The position numbers and the translations under genes were made by a program. The notes under the pieces are model-generated. The model had not been told where the DNA came from. It did no database searches and worked only from the letters and a program-made list of their open reading frames with translations. Shown piece after piece: positions 46,001-53,879 of a stretch of 64,000 bases of DNA (position 1 is the stretch's first letter; each line of letters opens with the position of its first letter). This stretch comes from Cyanobacteriota bacterium (GTDB lineage: Bacteria > Cyanobacteriota > Cyanobacteriia > CACIAM-69d). Location: positions 434,001-498,000 of the forward strand of contig JAKRSF010000008.1 in NCBI GenBank assembly GCA_022402445.1, given 5' to 3'.

Positions 46001-46708
46001 CTATAACATTTCCTGCGGTCCGTGTAAGTGAGCGATGTCATTAAGGCGGCGGATTTGCCAGAGATCCGTGTTGTAGCGGTTGTGCTGATGATGGGTTTCG
46101 TTAGCATCTAGGGCGCGGTGCCAGCGATCGCGATCAAGCCGAAACTCATAGCGGCCGGTGTTTGCGGTGGGTAGCTTCCAACTGCGATCGCTGCCGAGGA
46201 GTTCGCTAATTAGGTGTTTCATGATCCAACTGTGGGTGAAGACCCAGACGCGATCGCGATCGTCCGTTTCGGCAAAGAGGCGTTGGAGGAAGGTGCGGGC
46301 GCGATCGCGGCCATCGGTGGGGGTTTCGCCGCCGGGGATGGGCAGCCAGTCGGGGCTCGCTTCCAGTTGGGCGCAGAGATCCCCATGGCGCGATCGCGAT
46401 TCCGCCCAGGTGAGGCCCGTGAAAATGCCGCAGTCGTTTTCCTGGAGGTTGTCGTCCGGTTGGGGCTCGGGCAGGGCGATCGCCGCCGCCGCCTCGAAAC
46501 TTTGCCGCGCGATCGTCGCCGTTTCCGCTGCCCGCACCAGGGGGCTGGTGTAGATGCGCGTCGGGGTCCAGTGCTCCTTCGCCAGGTATTGACCGAGCCG
46601 TTGGGCCTGCTGGCGACCCAGATCCGTCAGGGCGTAGTCGCTGCGCCCCTGGAGCCGCTGTTCCACATTGCCGATCGATTGCCCATGCCGAATGATTGCC
46701 AGATCCAT
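46001..46708 (-). CDS. Histidine phosphatase (phosphoglycerate mutase-like) family protein
   Basis: 235 residues. AIIRHGQSIGNVEQRLQG carries the phosphorylatable His; DLGRQQAQRLGQYL and SPLVRAAETA supply phosphate-binding arginines; ENDCGIFTGLTW has the acid-base Glu; VWVFTHSWIMKHL has the second active-site His. The C-terminus (RYEFRLDRDRWHRALDANETHH) is longer than in the other family member of this window (23899), so they are not close paralogues. Substrate unknown. Divergent from ndhM. Confidence 0.83.
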   Translation of the reverse strand: MDLAIIRHGQSIGNVEQRLQGRSDYALTDLGRQQAQRLGQYLAKEHWTPTRIYTSPLVRAAETATIARQSFEAAAAIALPEPQPDDNLQENDCGIFTGLTWAESRSRHGDLCAQLEASPDWLPIPGGETPTDGRDRARTFLQRLFAETDDRDRVWVFTHSWIMKHLISELLGSDRSWKLPTANTGRYEFRLDRDRWHRALDANETHHQHNRYNTDLWQIRRLNDIAHLHGPQEML

Positions 46709-46799
46709 AGGTCGTTGGGGGGTAGAAGGCGAGGATTGGGAGAGGTGTCCCGTAGAATAGGGTCCGTAGGTCTAGATCCCATCACGGCGCACGAGTCCC

Positions 46800-47135
46800 A
46801 TGCTATTGAAGTCCACGACCCGCCATGTTCACCTGTTCGCTGGCACGGTTCAAAATGATGCCATCGTGCCCTGTGGCGATCGCCTAACCCTGACGCTGGA
46901 TCCCGACAATGAATTCCTGTGGAATGATGCGGCGGTGCAGCGGGTGCGGGCGGAGTTTGAACGGCTCGTCGCCGCCAGCAACGGGGCGGAGTTGACGGAA
47001 TATAACCTGCGCCGCATTGGCTCGGATCTGGAGCACTTCATCCGGGGCCTGCTCAATGACGGGGCGATCGCCTATAACTTGGAAACCCGGTCCTTGAACT
47101 ACAGCATGGGCTTGCCTCGGGTGGCTCAAGATTAG
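46800..47135 (+). CDS. ndhM: NAD(P)H-quinone oxidoreductase subunit M
   Basis: Oxygenic-phototroph-specific subunit of the thylakoid NDH-1 complex, used in cyclic electron flow and CO2 uptake. At 111 residues it has the family length and signature: MLLKSTTRHVHLFAG, LTLDPDNEFLWND, LTEYNLRRIGSDLEHFIRGLL and YSMGLPRV. It sits on the cytoplasmic side of the arm and has no membrane helix. A TAGAAT box at 46753-46758 may be its -10. This gene is one of the clearest signs that the host is a cyanobacterium. Confidence 0.95.
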   Translation: MLLKSTTRHVHLFAGTVQNDAIVPCGDRLTLTLDPDNEFLWNDAAVQRVRAEFERLVAASNGAELTEYNLRRIGSDLEHFIRGLLNDGAIAYNLETRSLNYSMGLPRVAQD

Positions 47136-47181
47136 GCGGGTGGCCGATTCCTTTTCCCCTGGCCCTGGCCCGGTGGTTCCT

Positions 47182-49902
47182 ATGTCCCAGTCTCCTGTGC
47201 CCCGGTTTCGATGGATGGCGATGGGGTGTTGCGCTGCCCTTGGGGCGATCGCGGGGGGGCCGTCGGGGGCGATCGCCCAGGTGGTGGCGGCTCCGGACGG
47301 GACGGGGACGGTCGTGGTGCCGGTGCCGGGGGCGGAGGAGGCGGTGGTGATCGGCGGCGGTTCCCCTTCGGCGGATGGGGTGAACCTGTTCCACAGCTTT
47401 TCGCAATTTGATTTGCCCGCCGGATCCACGGCAATTTTCCAAGACAGCCCTGGGATCCAAAATATTCTGGGGCGCATTGGGGGCGATCGCGCCTCGCAGA
47501 TCAATGGGCTTTTGCGCAGTGACGGCGGCGCGCGGCTGTTTTTGATCAACCCCGCCGGTCTGATTTTTGGTGACGGGGCCGTGGTGTCCGTGGGGGGCAG
47601 TTTTGTCGCGACCACCGCCAGCGGCGTGCGGTTCGGCGATGGGGGTTGGTTCAGTGCCGTCGGGGCCAATGAATATGCGCGGTTGACCGGGGCTCCCGAT
47701 GCCCTGGCGTTTCCCAGCGCCAATCCTGGCGGCCTGATCCATACGGGAGCTTTGCGGGCCGGTGCCCTGGGCCTGTTGCCGGACGGAGGGGCGCAGGTGG
47801 CCCTGATCGGTGGGGCGGTGGTGTCTACGGGGGCCGCGATCGCCAATGGTGGCCCCGTGTCGCTGGTGGGGGTGCCGGGGGGTCAGGGGGTGATCCTGCG
47901 GCCCGTGGGGTCGATCCTGGGGATCGAGGTGGTGCCGTCGGGGAATTTTTCGACGCTGCCCAATGGGTTGGGGTTTGAGCCGCTGGCCCTGCCGGTGCTG
48001 CTGACGGGGGAGGCGGGGGCGATCGCAACGGGATTAGAAGTCAATGATCAGGGGCAGGTGGTGCTAGTCGAGCAGGGGCAGGCCACCGCGATCGCAGCGG
48101 GAACGGTGGTGGTGGCGGGGGAAGTTGGGGGTGATCGGCCCGGAGCGATCGTGCAATTGATCGGGACGCCGGTGGTGGATTTGCGGGAAGCGCCAGAGCC
48201 GCTAGATCCGTCTGGAGCTGCCGATGATGATGATCCGCCACGCCCGAGGCTTCCCTTCGCGCCGGAGGAGGCGATCGCCTTTGACCCGGAGCTTGAGGAC
48301 GGCGGCGATATGGAAACCGACGCGGGGGGCGGCTTCCTGGGCAACGGTCCCCTGGGGGAGTTTGAGGGGCCTGACTTCGACGGGTTTGAACTGGAGGAGG
48401 ATGGGGGCAATTTTGGGCCGGGGGGCGAGTTTGAGGGCGATGGGGCGGATGGTCCCCTGGCGGATGGGCCGTTTGAAGATGGACCGCTGGCAGAGGGTCC
48501 CCTAGAGGACGGTCCCCTGGCGGATGGGCCTTTGGAGGATGGGCCTTTGGCGGACGGTCCCCTAGAGGATGAGGGGGAAGCGGGCGATCGCGCCTTTGAT
48601 GGCCCCTTGGCGGACGGGGATTTTGATCCATCGGCCCTGGGGGGCGAATTGGATTTGGACTTGGATTTTAGTGACGCGGGGGCGTGGCTGGCGGGGGAAT
48701 TTGATCGGGGGGTTGGCCTGCTGGAGTTGGGCCGCGAGCAGCAATTGAGTCAATTTTTCGAGCGGGATTGGGCCACAGAAACGAACAATGTGGGGGATAT
48801 TCGCGATCGCCTCGCCCAGGGAGCGGCGGATACCCAAACCAATACGGCCCTGGTGTATGTGGTGCTGCAACGCGATCGCCTGGAAACCATTACCATCACG
48901 GCCCAAGGGGAACCCGCCTACCACAGCGTGCCGATCGATCGCGAGACGGTGTTGGCGACGGCGCGCCAGTTCCGTGCCCAGTTGACCAATCCCCTGGACC
49001 TGGACCGGGAACCCCCGTCCTACCTGGCGGCTAGCCAACGGCTCTATCGCTGGATTATTCAACCGATGCTGGCGACCCTGCGCGATCGCGGCGTCGATAC
49101 CCTGCTCCTGTCCCCCGGTGAGGGGCTGCGGCTGGTGCCCTATGCGGCCCTCCACAGCGGCCAGGGTTTTCTAGTAGAAGAATTCGCGATCGCCACCACC
49201 CCCAGCATCAACCTGACCGATACGCGCTACAGCAGCATCCGCGATGCGCCGGTGTTGGCCATGGGGGCGTCCCAATTCGAGGCGCTGCCCCCGCTGCCCG
49301 CCGTGCCCCTGGAACTGCGGACGATCGCGCGATCGCTCCCCCCCATCCTCGACCAAAATTTCACGATCGCCGCCCTCCAAACCCAGCGCCGCGAAACCGC
49401 CGCCCCCATCCTGCACCTGGCCACCCACGGGGAATTTAACGGCACCCACCCGGCGGAGTCCTACATTCAGTTTTGGGGCAATGAACGGATCACCCTCGAT
49501 CGCCTCGCGGACCTCCAACTCAACGATCCCCCCCTGGAATTGCTGGTCCTGAGCGCCTGCCGCACCGCGATCGGTGACCAGCGCAACGAACTGGGCTTCG
49601 CGGGCCTTGCCGTCCAGGCGGGCGTCAAATCCAGCCTCGCGAGCCTGTGGTCCGTCAGCGACGCCGGAACCCTCGCCTTCATGGCCGAGTTCTATCAGCA
49701 GCGCACCCAAACCACCACCAAGGCCAAGGCCCTGCAAGCAACCCAACGGGCAGTCATTCAGGGGCAGGTGGCGATCGCGGAGGGCCGCCTAGTCACCCGT
49801 GGCGCGGCGACGCCCATTGATTTGCCCAACACCCGCGCCGCCATTAACCTGCGACACCCCTACTACTGGTCCGGCTTTTCCCTGGTGGGGAGCCCCTGGT
49901 GA
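47182..49902 (+). CDS. Exported TPS (filamentous haemagglutinin N-terminal) - CHAT protease fusion
   Basis: 906 residues from ATG 47182 (GTG 47140 is possible). A signal peptide (MAMGCCAALGAIAGG, cleavage near residue 32) precedes a two-partner-secretion/FHA N-terminal domain (about 34-151) with VNLFHSFSQFDLPAG, the NPAG motif in LINPAGLIFG and SVGGSFVATTA. Then come more beta-rich sequence, an acidic linker (about 336-526) with GPLADGPLEDGPLADG repeats, and a CHAT caspase-like domain (about 606-901) with catalytic His749 (LHLATHGEF) and Cys793 (VLSACRTAIG), plus GLAVQAGVKSSLASLW. It would be exported through an Omp85-type TpsB pore, but no TpsB gene is in the window. Role unknown; FHA-CHAT fusions are recurrent in cyanobacteria, little studied. 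Confidence 0.88.
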   Translation: MSQSPVPRFRWMAMGCCAALGAIAGGPSGAIAQVVAAPDGTGTVVVPVPGAEEAVVIGGGSPSADGVNLFHSFSQFDLPAGSTAIFQDSPGIQNILGRIGGDRASQINGLLRSDGGARLFLINPAGLIFGDGAVVSVGGSFVATTASGVRFGDGGWFSAVGANEYARLTGAPDALAFPSANPGGLIHTGALRAGALGLLPDGGAQVALIGGAVVSTGAAIANGGPVSLVGVPGGQGVILRPVGSILGIEVVPSGNFSTLPNGLGFEPLALPVLLTGEAGAIATGLEVNDQGQVVLVEQGQATAIAAGTVVVAGEVGGDRPGAIVQLIGTPVVDLREAPEPLDPSGAADDDDPPRPRLPFAPEEAIAFDPELEDGGDMETDAGGGFLGNGPLGEFEGPDFDGFELEEDGGNFGPGGEFEGDGADGPLADGPFEDGPLAEGPLEDGPLADGPLEDGPLADGPLEDEGEAGDRAFDGPLADGDFDPSALGGELDLDLDFSDAGAWLAGEFDRGVGLLELGREQQLSQFFERDWATETNNVGDIRDRLAQGAADTQTNTALVYVVLQRDRLETITITAQGEPAYHSVPIDRETVLATARQFRAQLTNPLDLDREPPSYLAASQRLYRWIIQPMLATLRDRGVDTLLLSPGEGLRLVPYAALHSGQGFLVEEFAIATTPSINLTDTRYSSIRDAPVLAMGASQFEALPPLPAVPLELRTIARSLPPILDQNFTIAALQTQRRETAAPILHLATHGEFNGTHPAESYIQFWGNERITLDRLADLQLNDPPLELLVLSACRTAIGDQRNELGFAGLAVQAGVKSSLASLWSVSDAGTLAFMAEFYQQRTQTTTKAKALQATQRAVIQGQVAIAEGRLVTRGAATPIDLPNTRAAINLRHPYYWSGFSLVGSPW
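48446..48570 (+). repeat. In-frame tandem repeat coding (D/E)GPL(A/E)
   Basis: Degenerate 15- to 18-bp units (GATGGTCCCCTGGCG and relatives) inside the CHAT fusion gene code about seven DGPLAD/EDGPL units. Units alternate A and E after the Leu, suggesting a two-unit duplication history. Confidence 0.65.
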
Positions 49903-49955
49903 TTGGGCGGCTCGTCCCAAAAATAATTGAAATGACCTTATCGTTTTAGGAACAT

Positions 49956-51101
49956 CTAGCGATCGCGGTTCGCGGCCAACTGCTGACGGATGCGGTCAAA
50001 GGTGCCGCCACTTTCAAAGAACTTTTTCTGGATTGCGCTCCAGCCGCCAAAGTCCGCCGCCGTGGCCGGATTGTCCACCGCCGGATGGGTCGCCGCCAGG
50101 GCTGGGGTCGCCGCGATCGCCGGATCAATGGACCGAAACCCCGTTGCCGCAAAGGCGCGCTGGGCCTCGGGGGTGAACAAAAAGCGCACAAACGCCTCCA
50201 CCACCTCCCGATTGCCGTGGCGTTCCACATAGCGATCGACGATCGCCACCGGGTTCGCGATTTCCACATTGCGCCGGGGCACCAGATAGGGCAACTCCTC
50301 CCCATTGAGGGCCGCTAAAATCGCCTCATTTTCATAATTCACCAGCACATCGCCCCGCCGCTGCTTATAGAAAATGCCCGTCGCCTCCCGCGCATCCCTC
50401 GGCAGAAGCGGCGCATTGCGATAGACCTGCTTCACAAACGCCTCCGCCGCCGCCTCCCCGCGATCGCTCGCCGCGTGCCATAGGGCCAGAAACGTCCAGC
50501 GGGCCGCCCCCGACGTTTTCGGATCCGGCGTGAGAATACTCACATCCGGGCGGATCAAATCCTCCCAATCCTCGATTTGCTTCGGGTTGCCATCGCGCAC
50601 AATCAGCGCCACAACGGAGGTGGTGGGGACGCTCTGGTTGGGCAATTCCGCCTCCCAGCCCGGATCAATCAGGCCCGTTTCCTCCAGCTTTTCCACATCG
50701 AGCCCCAGGCCCAGATGCACCACATCGCCATCGAGGCCGTCAATGAGGGCGCGGGTTTGGGAGCCGGAGGGGCCGTAGCTTTGGCTAACAATGACCTCCT
50801 GGCCGCTGTGCTCCTGTCGCCACTGCTCGGCAAAGGCGGGGATGATTTGGCTGTAGGCCGCCTTCATGGTGTTGAGCGACACTAAGGTGAGTTCAACGCG
50901 ATCGCGCGGGCCACCCCCACAGCCCCCCAAGCCCAGGGCCAGCACCGCCACCGCCAGCCACGACCCAAGCCGAGGGAGCCAACGGCGATCGCCCCGCGCT
51001 TGACGTTGATCCCGTTGATCTTGATCTTGACTGGCCTGGAGCCCATGGCCCCCAATTCCTTGCCGCCCCACGATTTTGTCCCACTCCCTGCTGCGGACCA
51101 A
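49956..51101 (-). CDS. sbpA: Sulfate-binding lipoprotein of an ABC transporter
   Basis: Periplasmic solute-binding protein of the sulfate/thiosulfate CysAWTP-type uptake system. Lipobox LALGLGGC with Cys61 as lipid-modified residue (numbered from the TTG at 51101; GTG 51071 is an alternative and the n-region is oddly long and Gln/Asp-rich). Mature part: LTLVSLNTMKAAYSQIIPAF, SYGPSGSQTRALIDGLDGDVVHLGL, VRDGNPKQIEDWEDLIRPDV, TPDPKTSGAARW and FYKQRRGDVLVNYENEA, all characteristic of sulfate binders. No permease or ATPase gene for sulfate is next to it. Divergent from a metal ABC ATPase with a Fur/Zur-like box between. Confidence 0.87.
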   Translation of the reverse strand: MVRSREWDKIVGRQGIGGHGLQASQDQDQRDQRQARGDRRWLPRLGSWLAVAVLALGLGGCGGGPRDRVELTLVSLNTMKAAYSQIIPAFAEQWRQEHSGQEVIVSQSYGPSGSQTRALIDGLDGDVVHLGLGLDVEKLEETGLIDPGWEAELPNQSVPTTSVVALIVRDGNPKQIEDWEDLIRPDVSILTPDPKTSGAARWTFLALWHAASDRGEAAAEAFVKQVYRNAPLLPRDAREATGIFYKQRRGDVLVNYENEAILAALNGEELPYLVPRRNVEIANPVAIVDRYVERHGNREVVEAFVRFLFTPEAQRAFAATGFRSIDPAIAATPALAATHPAVDNPATAADFGGWSAIQKKFFESGGTFDRIRQQLAANRDR

Positions 51102-51153
51102 CGACTCATCCTAGCGCGATCGCGCGATCGCACCCCAATGCTAAACTCGTATC

Positions 51154-51172
51154 GAGAACGATTATCATTCCT
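51154..51172. promoter_or_regulatory. Fur/Zur-like operator
   Basis: GAGAACGATTATCATTCCT matches the 19-bp Fur consensus at 13 positions, including an intact GATTATCATT core. It lies 53 bp before the sbpA frame and 151 bp before the metal ABC ATPase, in their shared intergenic region. A Zur or Fur site in front of a metal transporter gene would be logical. Confidence 0.5.
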
Positions 51173-51323
51173 TAAGGGTCAGCGCTCCATTTCCCCCGCG
51201 CCCTCTGCCCTAGGGATTGTCCTTATAGATCGCGCCTGGGCAATTGCCCTTTCGATTTAGTTTTAGGGCCATTTTTAAGCCATTTTGCGACCCCTTCACC
51301 CTGAGATCCGTTGACCGTTCCCC

Positions 51324-52076
51324 ATGCTGAATATTGTTTCCCTTTCGGCGACCTATCGCGGCTATGCGGCCCTAGATGGGGTTTCCCTGGTGGTGCAGCC
51401 CGGAGAATGTGTGGCGTTGGTGGGGCCGAACGGGGCGGGCAAAAGTACGCTCCTGAAGGGGATTTTGGGGCTGTTGCCCCTGACGGCGGGGCAGGCATTT
51501 TGGCGCGATCGCCCGGTGGCGGCGGTGCGGCGGCGGGTGGCCTATTTGCCCCAGCGATCGCGGGTGGATTGGGACTATCCCGTGTCGGCGGGGAATGTGG
51601 TACTGATGGGGCGTACGGCTCAAATGGGCTGGTGGCGAGGGTTTGACCGATCTGCGCGGCGGGCGGCCCAGGAGGCGATGGAGCGGCTGGGGGTGTGGGG
51701 ACTGCGCCACCGGCCCGTGGGGCAACTCTCGGGGGGGCAACAGCAGCGGGTGTTCCTGGCCCGGGCGATCGCCCAGGAGGCGGAATTGATCATGTTTGAT
51801 GAACCTTTGGCGGCGGTGGATCGCCAGAGCGCTCACATTGTGAATGAGGCGATCGCCCAGTTGCGGCAGGCGGGCAAGGCGATTTTGGTGGCGACCCACG
51901 AATGGGGCGATGATCTGGGGCGGTACGATCGCCTAGTGCTGCTCAACCGTTCGGTGATTGCGGCGGGGGTTCCGGCGGTGGTGATGACGCCTGAAAATTT
52001 GCGGCGGGCCTATGACTGTTCTGACCTCATGCCGATGACCGTGGCGGAGCCGACGCGATCGCCCTTTGCCTGTTGA
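51324..52076 (+). CDS. Metal-ion ABC transporter ATPase (MntA/ZnuC/SitB type)
   Basis: Cytosolic ATPase of 250 residues. Walker A GPNGAGKST, Q-loop YLPQRSRVDWDYPVSAGNVVLMG (the DWDYP motif is typical of Mn/Zn/Fe-chelate importers), signature LSGGQQQR, Walker B ELIMFDEP, H-loop VATHEW. In most genomes this gene is beside its permease and metal-binding lipoprotein; here neither is in the window, since a convergent xisI follows. It may serve a permease encoded elsewhere. A Fur/Zur-like box lies upstream. Metal specificity (Mn, Zn or Fe) cannot be told from the ATPase. Confidence 0.87.
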   Translation: MLNIVSLSATYRGYAALDGVSLVVQPGECVALVGPNGAGKSTLLKGILGLLPLTAGQAFWRDRPVAAVRRRVAYLPQRSRVDWDYPVSAGNVVLMGRTAQMGWWRGFDRSARRAAQEAMERLGVWGLRHRPVGQLSGGQQQRVFLARAIAQEAELIMFDEPLAAVDRQSAHIVNEAIAQLRQAGKAILVATHEWGDDLGRYDRLVLLNRSVIAAGVPAVVMTPENLRRAYDCSDLMPMTVAEPTRSPFAC

Positions 52077-52121
52077 TTTTAGATGCTTGACGCAATCCCC
52101 TGATCTGCCAATCAAGCCCCA

Positions 52122-52457
52122 TCAACCCACCGCAAAGCCATTATATTGACGCATAAAGGGCGAGTGATAGGTCAAAACAATATCTTCCCTAGGAATTCCT
52201 TGTTCCAGTAGCTCATTGGCAACCCCCACCTCTGTGCCATCGTACTGAATCCAGGCTTTGCCATCCTTCAGATCAATATGAATAAGAACGCCATAAACGC
52301 GACTTTTCTTGAGCAATCCCGCTCGCAGAACTTGGTAGCGATCGCGCTCTAGGTCGAACAAAATTTCCATTTCAATGTCACCAAATGCCGGTTTGATTCC
52401 GCCATGGGCCAGTAGGGTTTCCCGGATAATTTGGCGATATTGAATCACCTGATCCAT
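52122..52457 (-). CDS. xisI: XisI family protein (fdxN element excision controlling factor)
   Basis: 111 residues. MDQVIQYRQIIRETLLAHG, then YQVLRAGLLKKSRVYGVLIHIDLKDGKAWIQYDGTE and LLEQGIPREDIVLTYHSPFMRQYNGFAVG, an unmistakable XisI pattern. XisI usually lies directly after xisH, a small nuclease-like partner; both are abundant in cyanobacteria and first described as controllers of fdxN element excision. Here xisH is missing: upstream is hepT. The name therefore does not imply developmental excision. ATG 52457 is favoured; the frame extends six codons to 52475. Contains a HIP1 site, unlike its upstream neighbours. Confidence 0.85.
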   Translation of the reverse strand: MDQVIQYRQIIRETLLAHGGIKPAFGDIEMEILFDLERDRYQVLRAGLLKKSRVYGVLIHIDLKDGKAWIQYDGTEVGVANELLEQGIPREDIVLTYHSPFMRQYNGFAVG

Positions 52458-52555
52458 TAAATAATCCTCAATCACATTAAGAGATCAATCTTTGTCGCCA
52501 AAAATCATAGCCTAAGCATCGACTCACACAGTAATTAATAAAAGCATAGGCAAAT

Positions 52556-52897
52556 TCAGAGATTCTCTTGTAAATGTTGCAAGGGGTGAATGAGTGGAGG
52601 CAGATTGTTTTGAATGGTTGACCAGGTAATTCGCAGATTCACTTGAAAATATTCGTGAGCCATAATGTTTCGCATGTCGCTCATTAATCGCCAGGGCAGT
52701 TCTGGCTTTAGAGCCTGAACATCAGCCGGAATATTCATGGCTGCTTCACCAATGACGATCAGATCATAAAGTACTGCTTTGAGAATCGTCTCGTCCTGAC
52801 TGAACTCCTCAAATCCCATGCCAGCAGTTCGTCGTTGGATGGCATCAATAGCATTGAGAATATCTTGGATTCGTTCTTTGGCGGATCTAGAAGACAT
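52556..52897 (-). CDS. hepT: HepT-like HEPN ribonuclease toxin (DUF86)
   Basis: 113-residue all-helical HEPN protein. The RNase motif R-x4-H-x-Y is exact in RNIMAHEYF, near residue 77; the rest (ILNAIDAIQRRTAGM, DLIVIGEAAMNIP) follows the DUF86 pattern. HepT is the toxin of HepT/MntA type VII systems, in which the nucleotidyltransferase partner inactivates it by adding AMP groups to the Tyr. The partner gene lies upstream and overlaps by 11 nt. AT-rich, HIP1-free. Confidence 0.87.
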   Translation of the reverse strand: MSSRSAKERIQDILNAIDAIQRRTAGMGFEEFSQDETILKAVLYDLIVIGEAAMNIPADVQALKPELPWRLMSDMRNIMAHEYFQVNLRITWSTIQNNLPPLIHPLQHLQENL

Positions 52898-53177
52898 GAA
52901 TTGCTTCCTCTAGAATCGGCTGTCGAAGATGCTCTTTCAGGGCGTCGGCTGTACCTAGATCAACGGAACATTTAAATAGATCTTCCAGATAGTGCTTGAT
53001 TTGAAAAAACTCGAAGAAGCCAAGATTTTCGTTTAGTTCGACTAAGATATCAATGTCGCTTTGGGGGGTCGCCTGATCGCGGGCAACGGAGCCGAAAAGC
53101 TTTAGAGATTTAATGCCAAGCGCGCGCAGCTCTTCCTGATGAAAGTTGACTAAGTTCAGCGCCTCTGATTTCTGCAT
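52887..53177 (-). CDS. mntA: MntA-like minimal nucleotidyltransferase antitoxin
   Basis: 96 residues. The nucleotidyltransferase motif GS-x10-D-x-D is exact: GSVARDQATPQSDID. Downstream residues KHYLEDLFKCSVDLGTADAL complete the minimal NTase fold. It would AMPylate the HepT toxin encoded just downstream (11-nt overlap). Should not be confused with the manganese ATPase also called MntA. First gene of the operon; its promoter should lie in the AT-rich stretch 53178-53328. Confidence 0.87.
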   Translation of the reverse strand: MQKSEALNLVNFHQEELRALGIKSLKLFGSVARDQATPQSDIDILVELNENLGFFEFFQIKHYLEDLFKCSVDLGTADALKEHLRQPILEEAIHVF

Positions 53178-53328
53178 ATTTCTACCCCTTGTTTGGTGCG
53201 AAAGGAATCTCGCTTTCAGAATTTAGAGACTTCTGACAAAGGTCAAAAAATTAATGCCTCACATTGGCAGAAAGCGTGGCGAGCCCGCTACATTCTTGAA
53301 TTAGGCTACGTCCATTCCCAAGCGAGAT

Positions 53329-53814
53329 TTATTTGATTTCAATGCCTCTGGCTTTCCAAAATTCAATACGTTCACGGTTGGCTCTCTCGATCTTCGCTTG
53401 TCTTAGATTCTCGTTCAGTACCGCTGAGATTTGCGTGGACATATGGCTGTGGTAATTCTCGCTCACACTCTGAGTAGGTTGTAAGAAGCTGATAACGCTT
53501 GCGCCTAAGTTTTTCCACCATAGACCTTGCTGAGAAGATAAATTCAATCCATAGAGGACGTAATTTGCAAAGTGTTCACAGTTGTTGAGGCAAATGTTGT
53601 ACTTCGCGGCTGCCATAAACTTCTTGACTCGTTCCATCTCTTGAGGAGTTATCCGCATCCTTCCTCGTACCTCTAAACCATTTGACCCCCATCCCAAAGA
53701 GTGATTAAGACTATTGGACTCACTGAGGAAGTAGTGGTCCGCTAGGCCGGCTAATCCATAAATAGGAGTCTTGCAAACTCTCAAAACGCTTGATTCAATC
53801 AGTTCAAAACTCAT
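53329..53814 (-). CDS. LRAT-like (NlpC/P60 superfamily) protein
   Basis: 161 residues from ATG 53814 (frame extends to 53913). The motif NNCEHFANYVLYG is the catalytic-Cys signature of LRAT/H-rev107-type proteins (Cys79), and ADHYFL upstream supplies a candidate His (His27). LRAT enzymes are permuted NlpC/P60 folds acting as acyltransferases or phospholipases on lipids. A helical C-terminal half (SQISAVLNENLRQAKIERANRERIEFW) follows; no clear transmembrane helix. AT-rich and HIP1-free, so probably acquired. It sits between a HepT/MntA pair and a small membrane protein, so a defence or cell-envelope role is possible but unproven. Confidence 0.65.
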   Translation of the reverse strand: MSFELIESSVLRVCKTPIYGLAGLADHYFLSESNSLNHSLGWGSNGLEVRGRMRITPQEMERVKKFMAAAKYNICLNNCEHFANYVLYGLNLSSQQGLWWKNLGASVISFLQPTQSVSENYHSHMSTQISAVLNENLRQAKIERANRERIEFWKARGIEIK

Positions 53815-53879
53815 GTTGATTGCTGAAGGTCCAAAGGCGTTTATCTTGCGACTAGGCTTGAATCTGGAATGGGCTAGGC

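Noticed and set aside
52122-52457. Evidence of a developmental fdxN-type excision element
   Set aside because: xisI homologues are widespread without such elements; no recombinase or att repeat is present.
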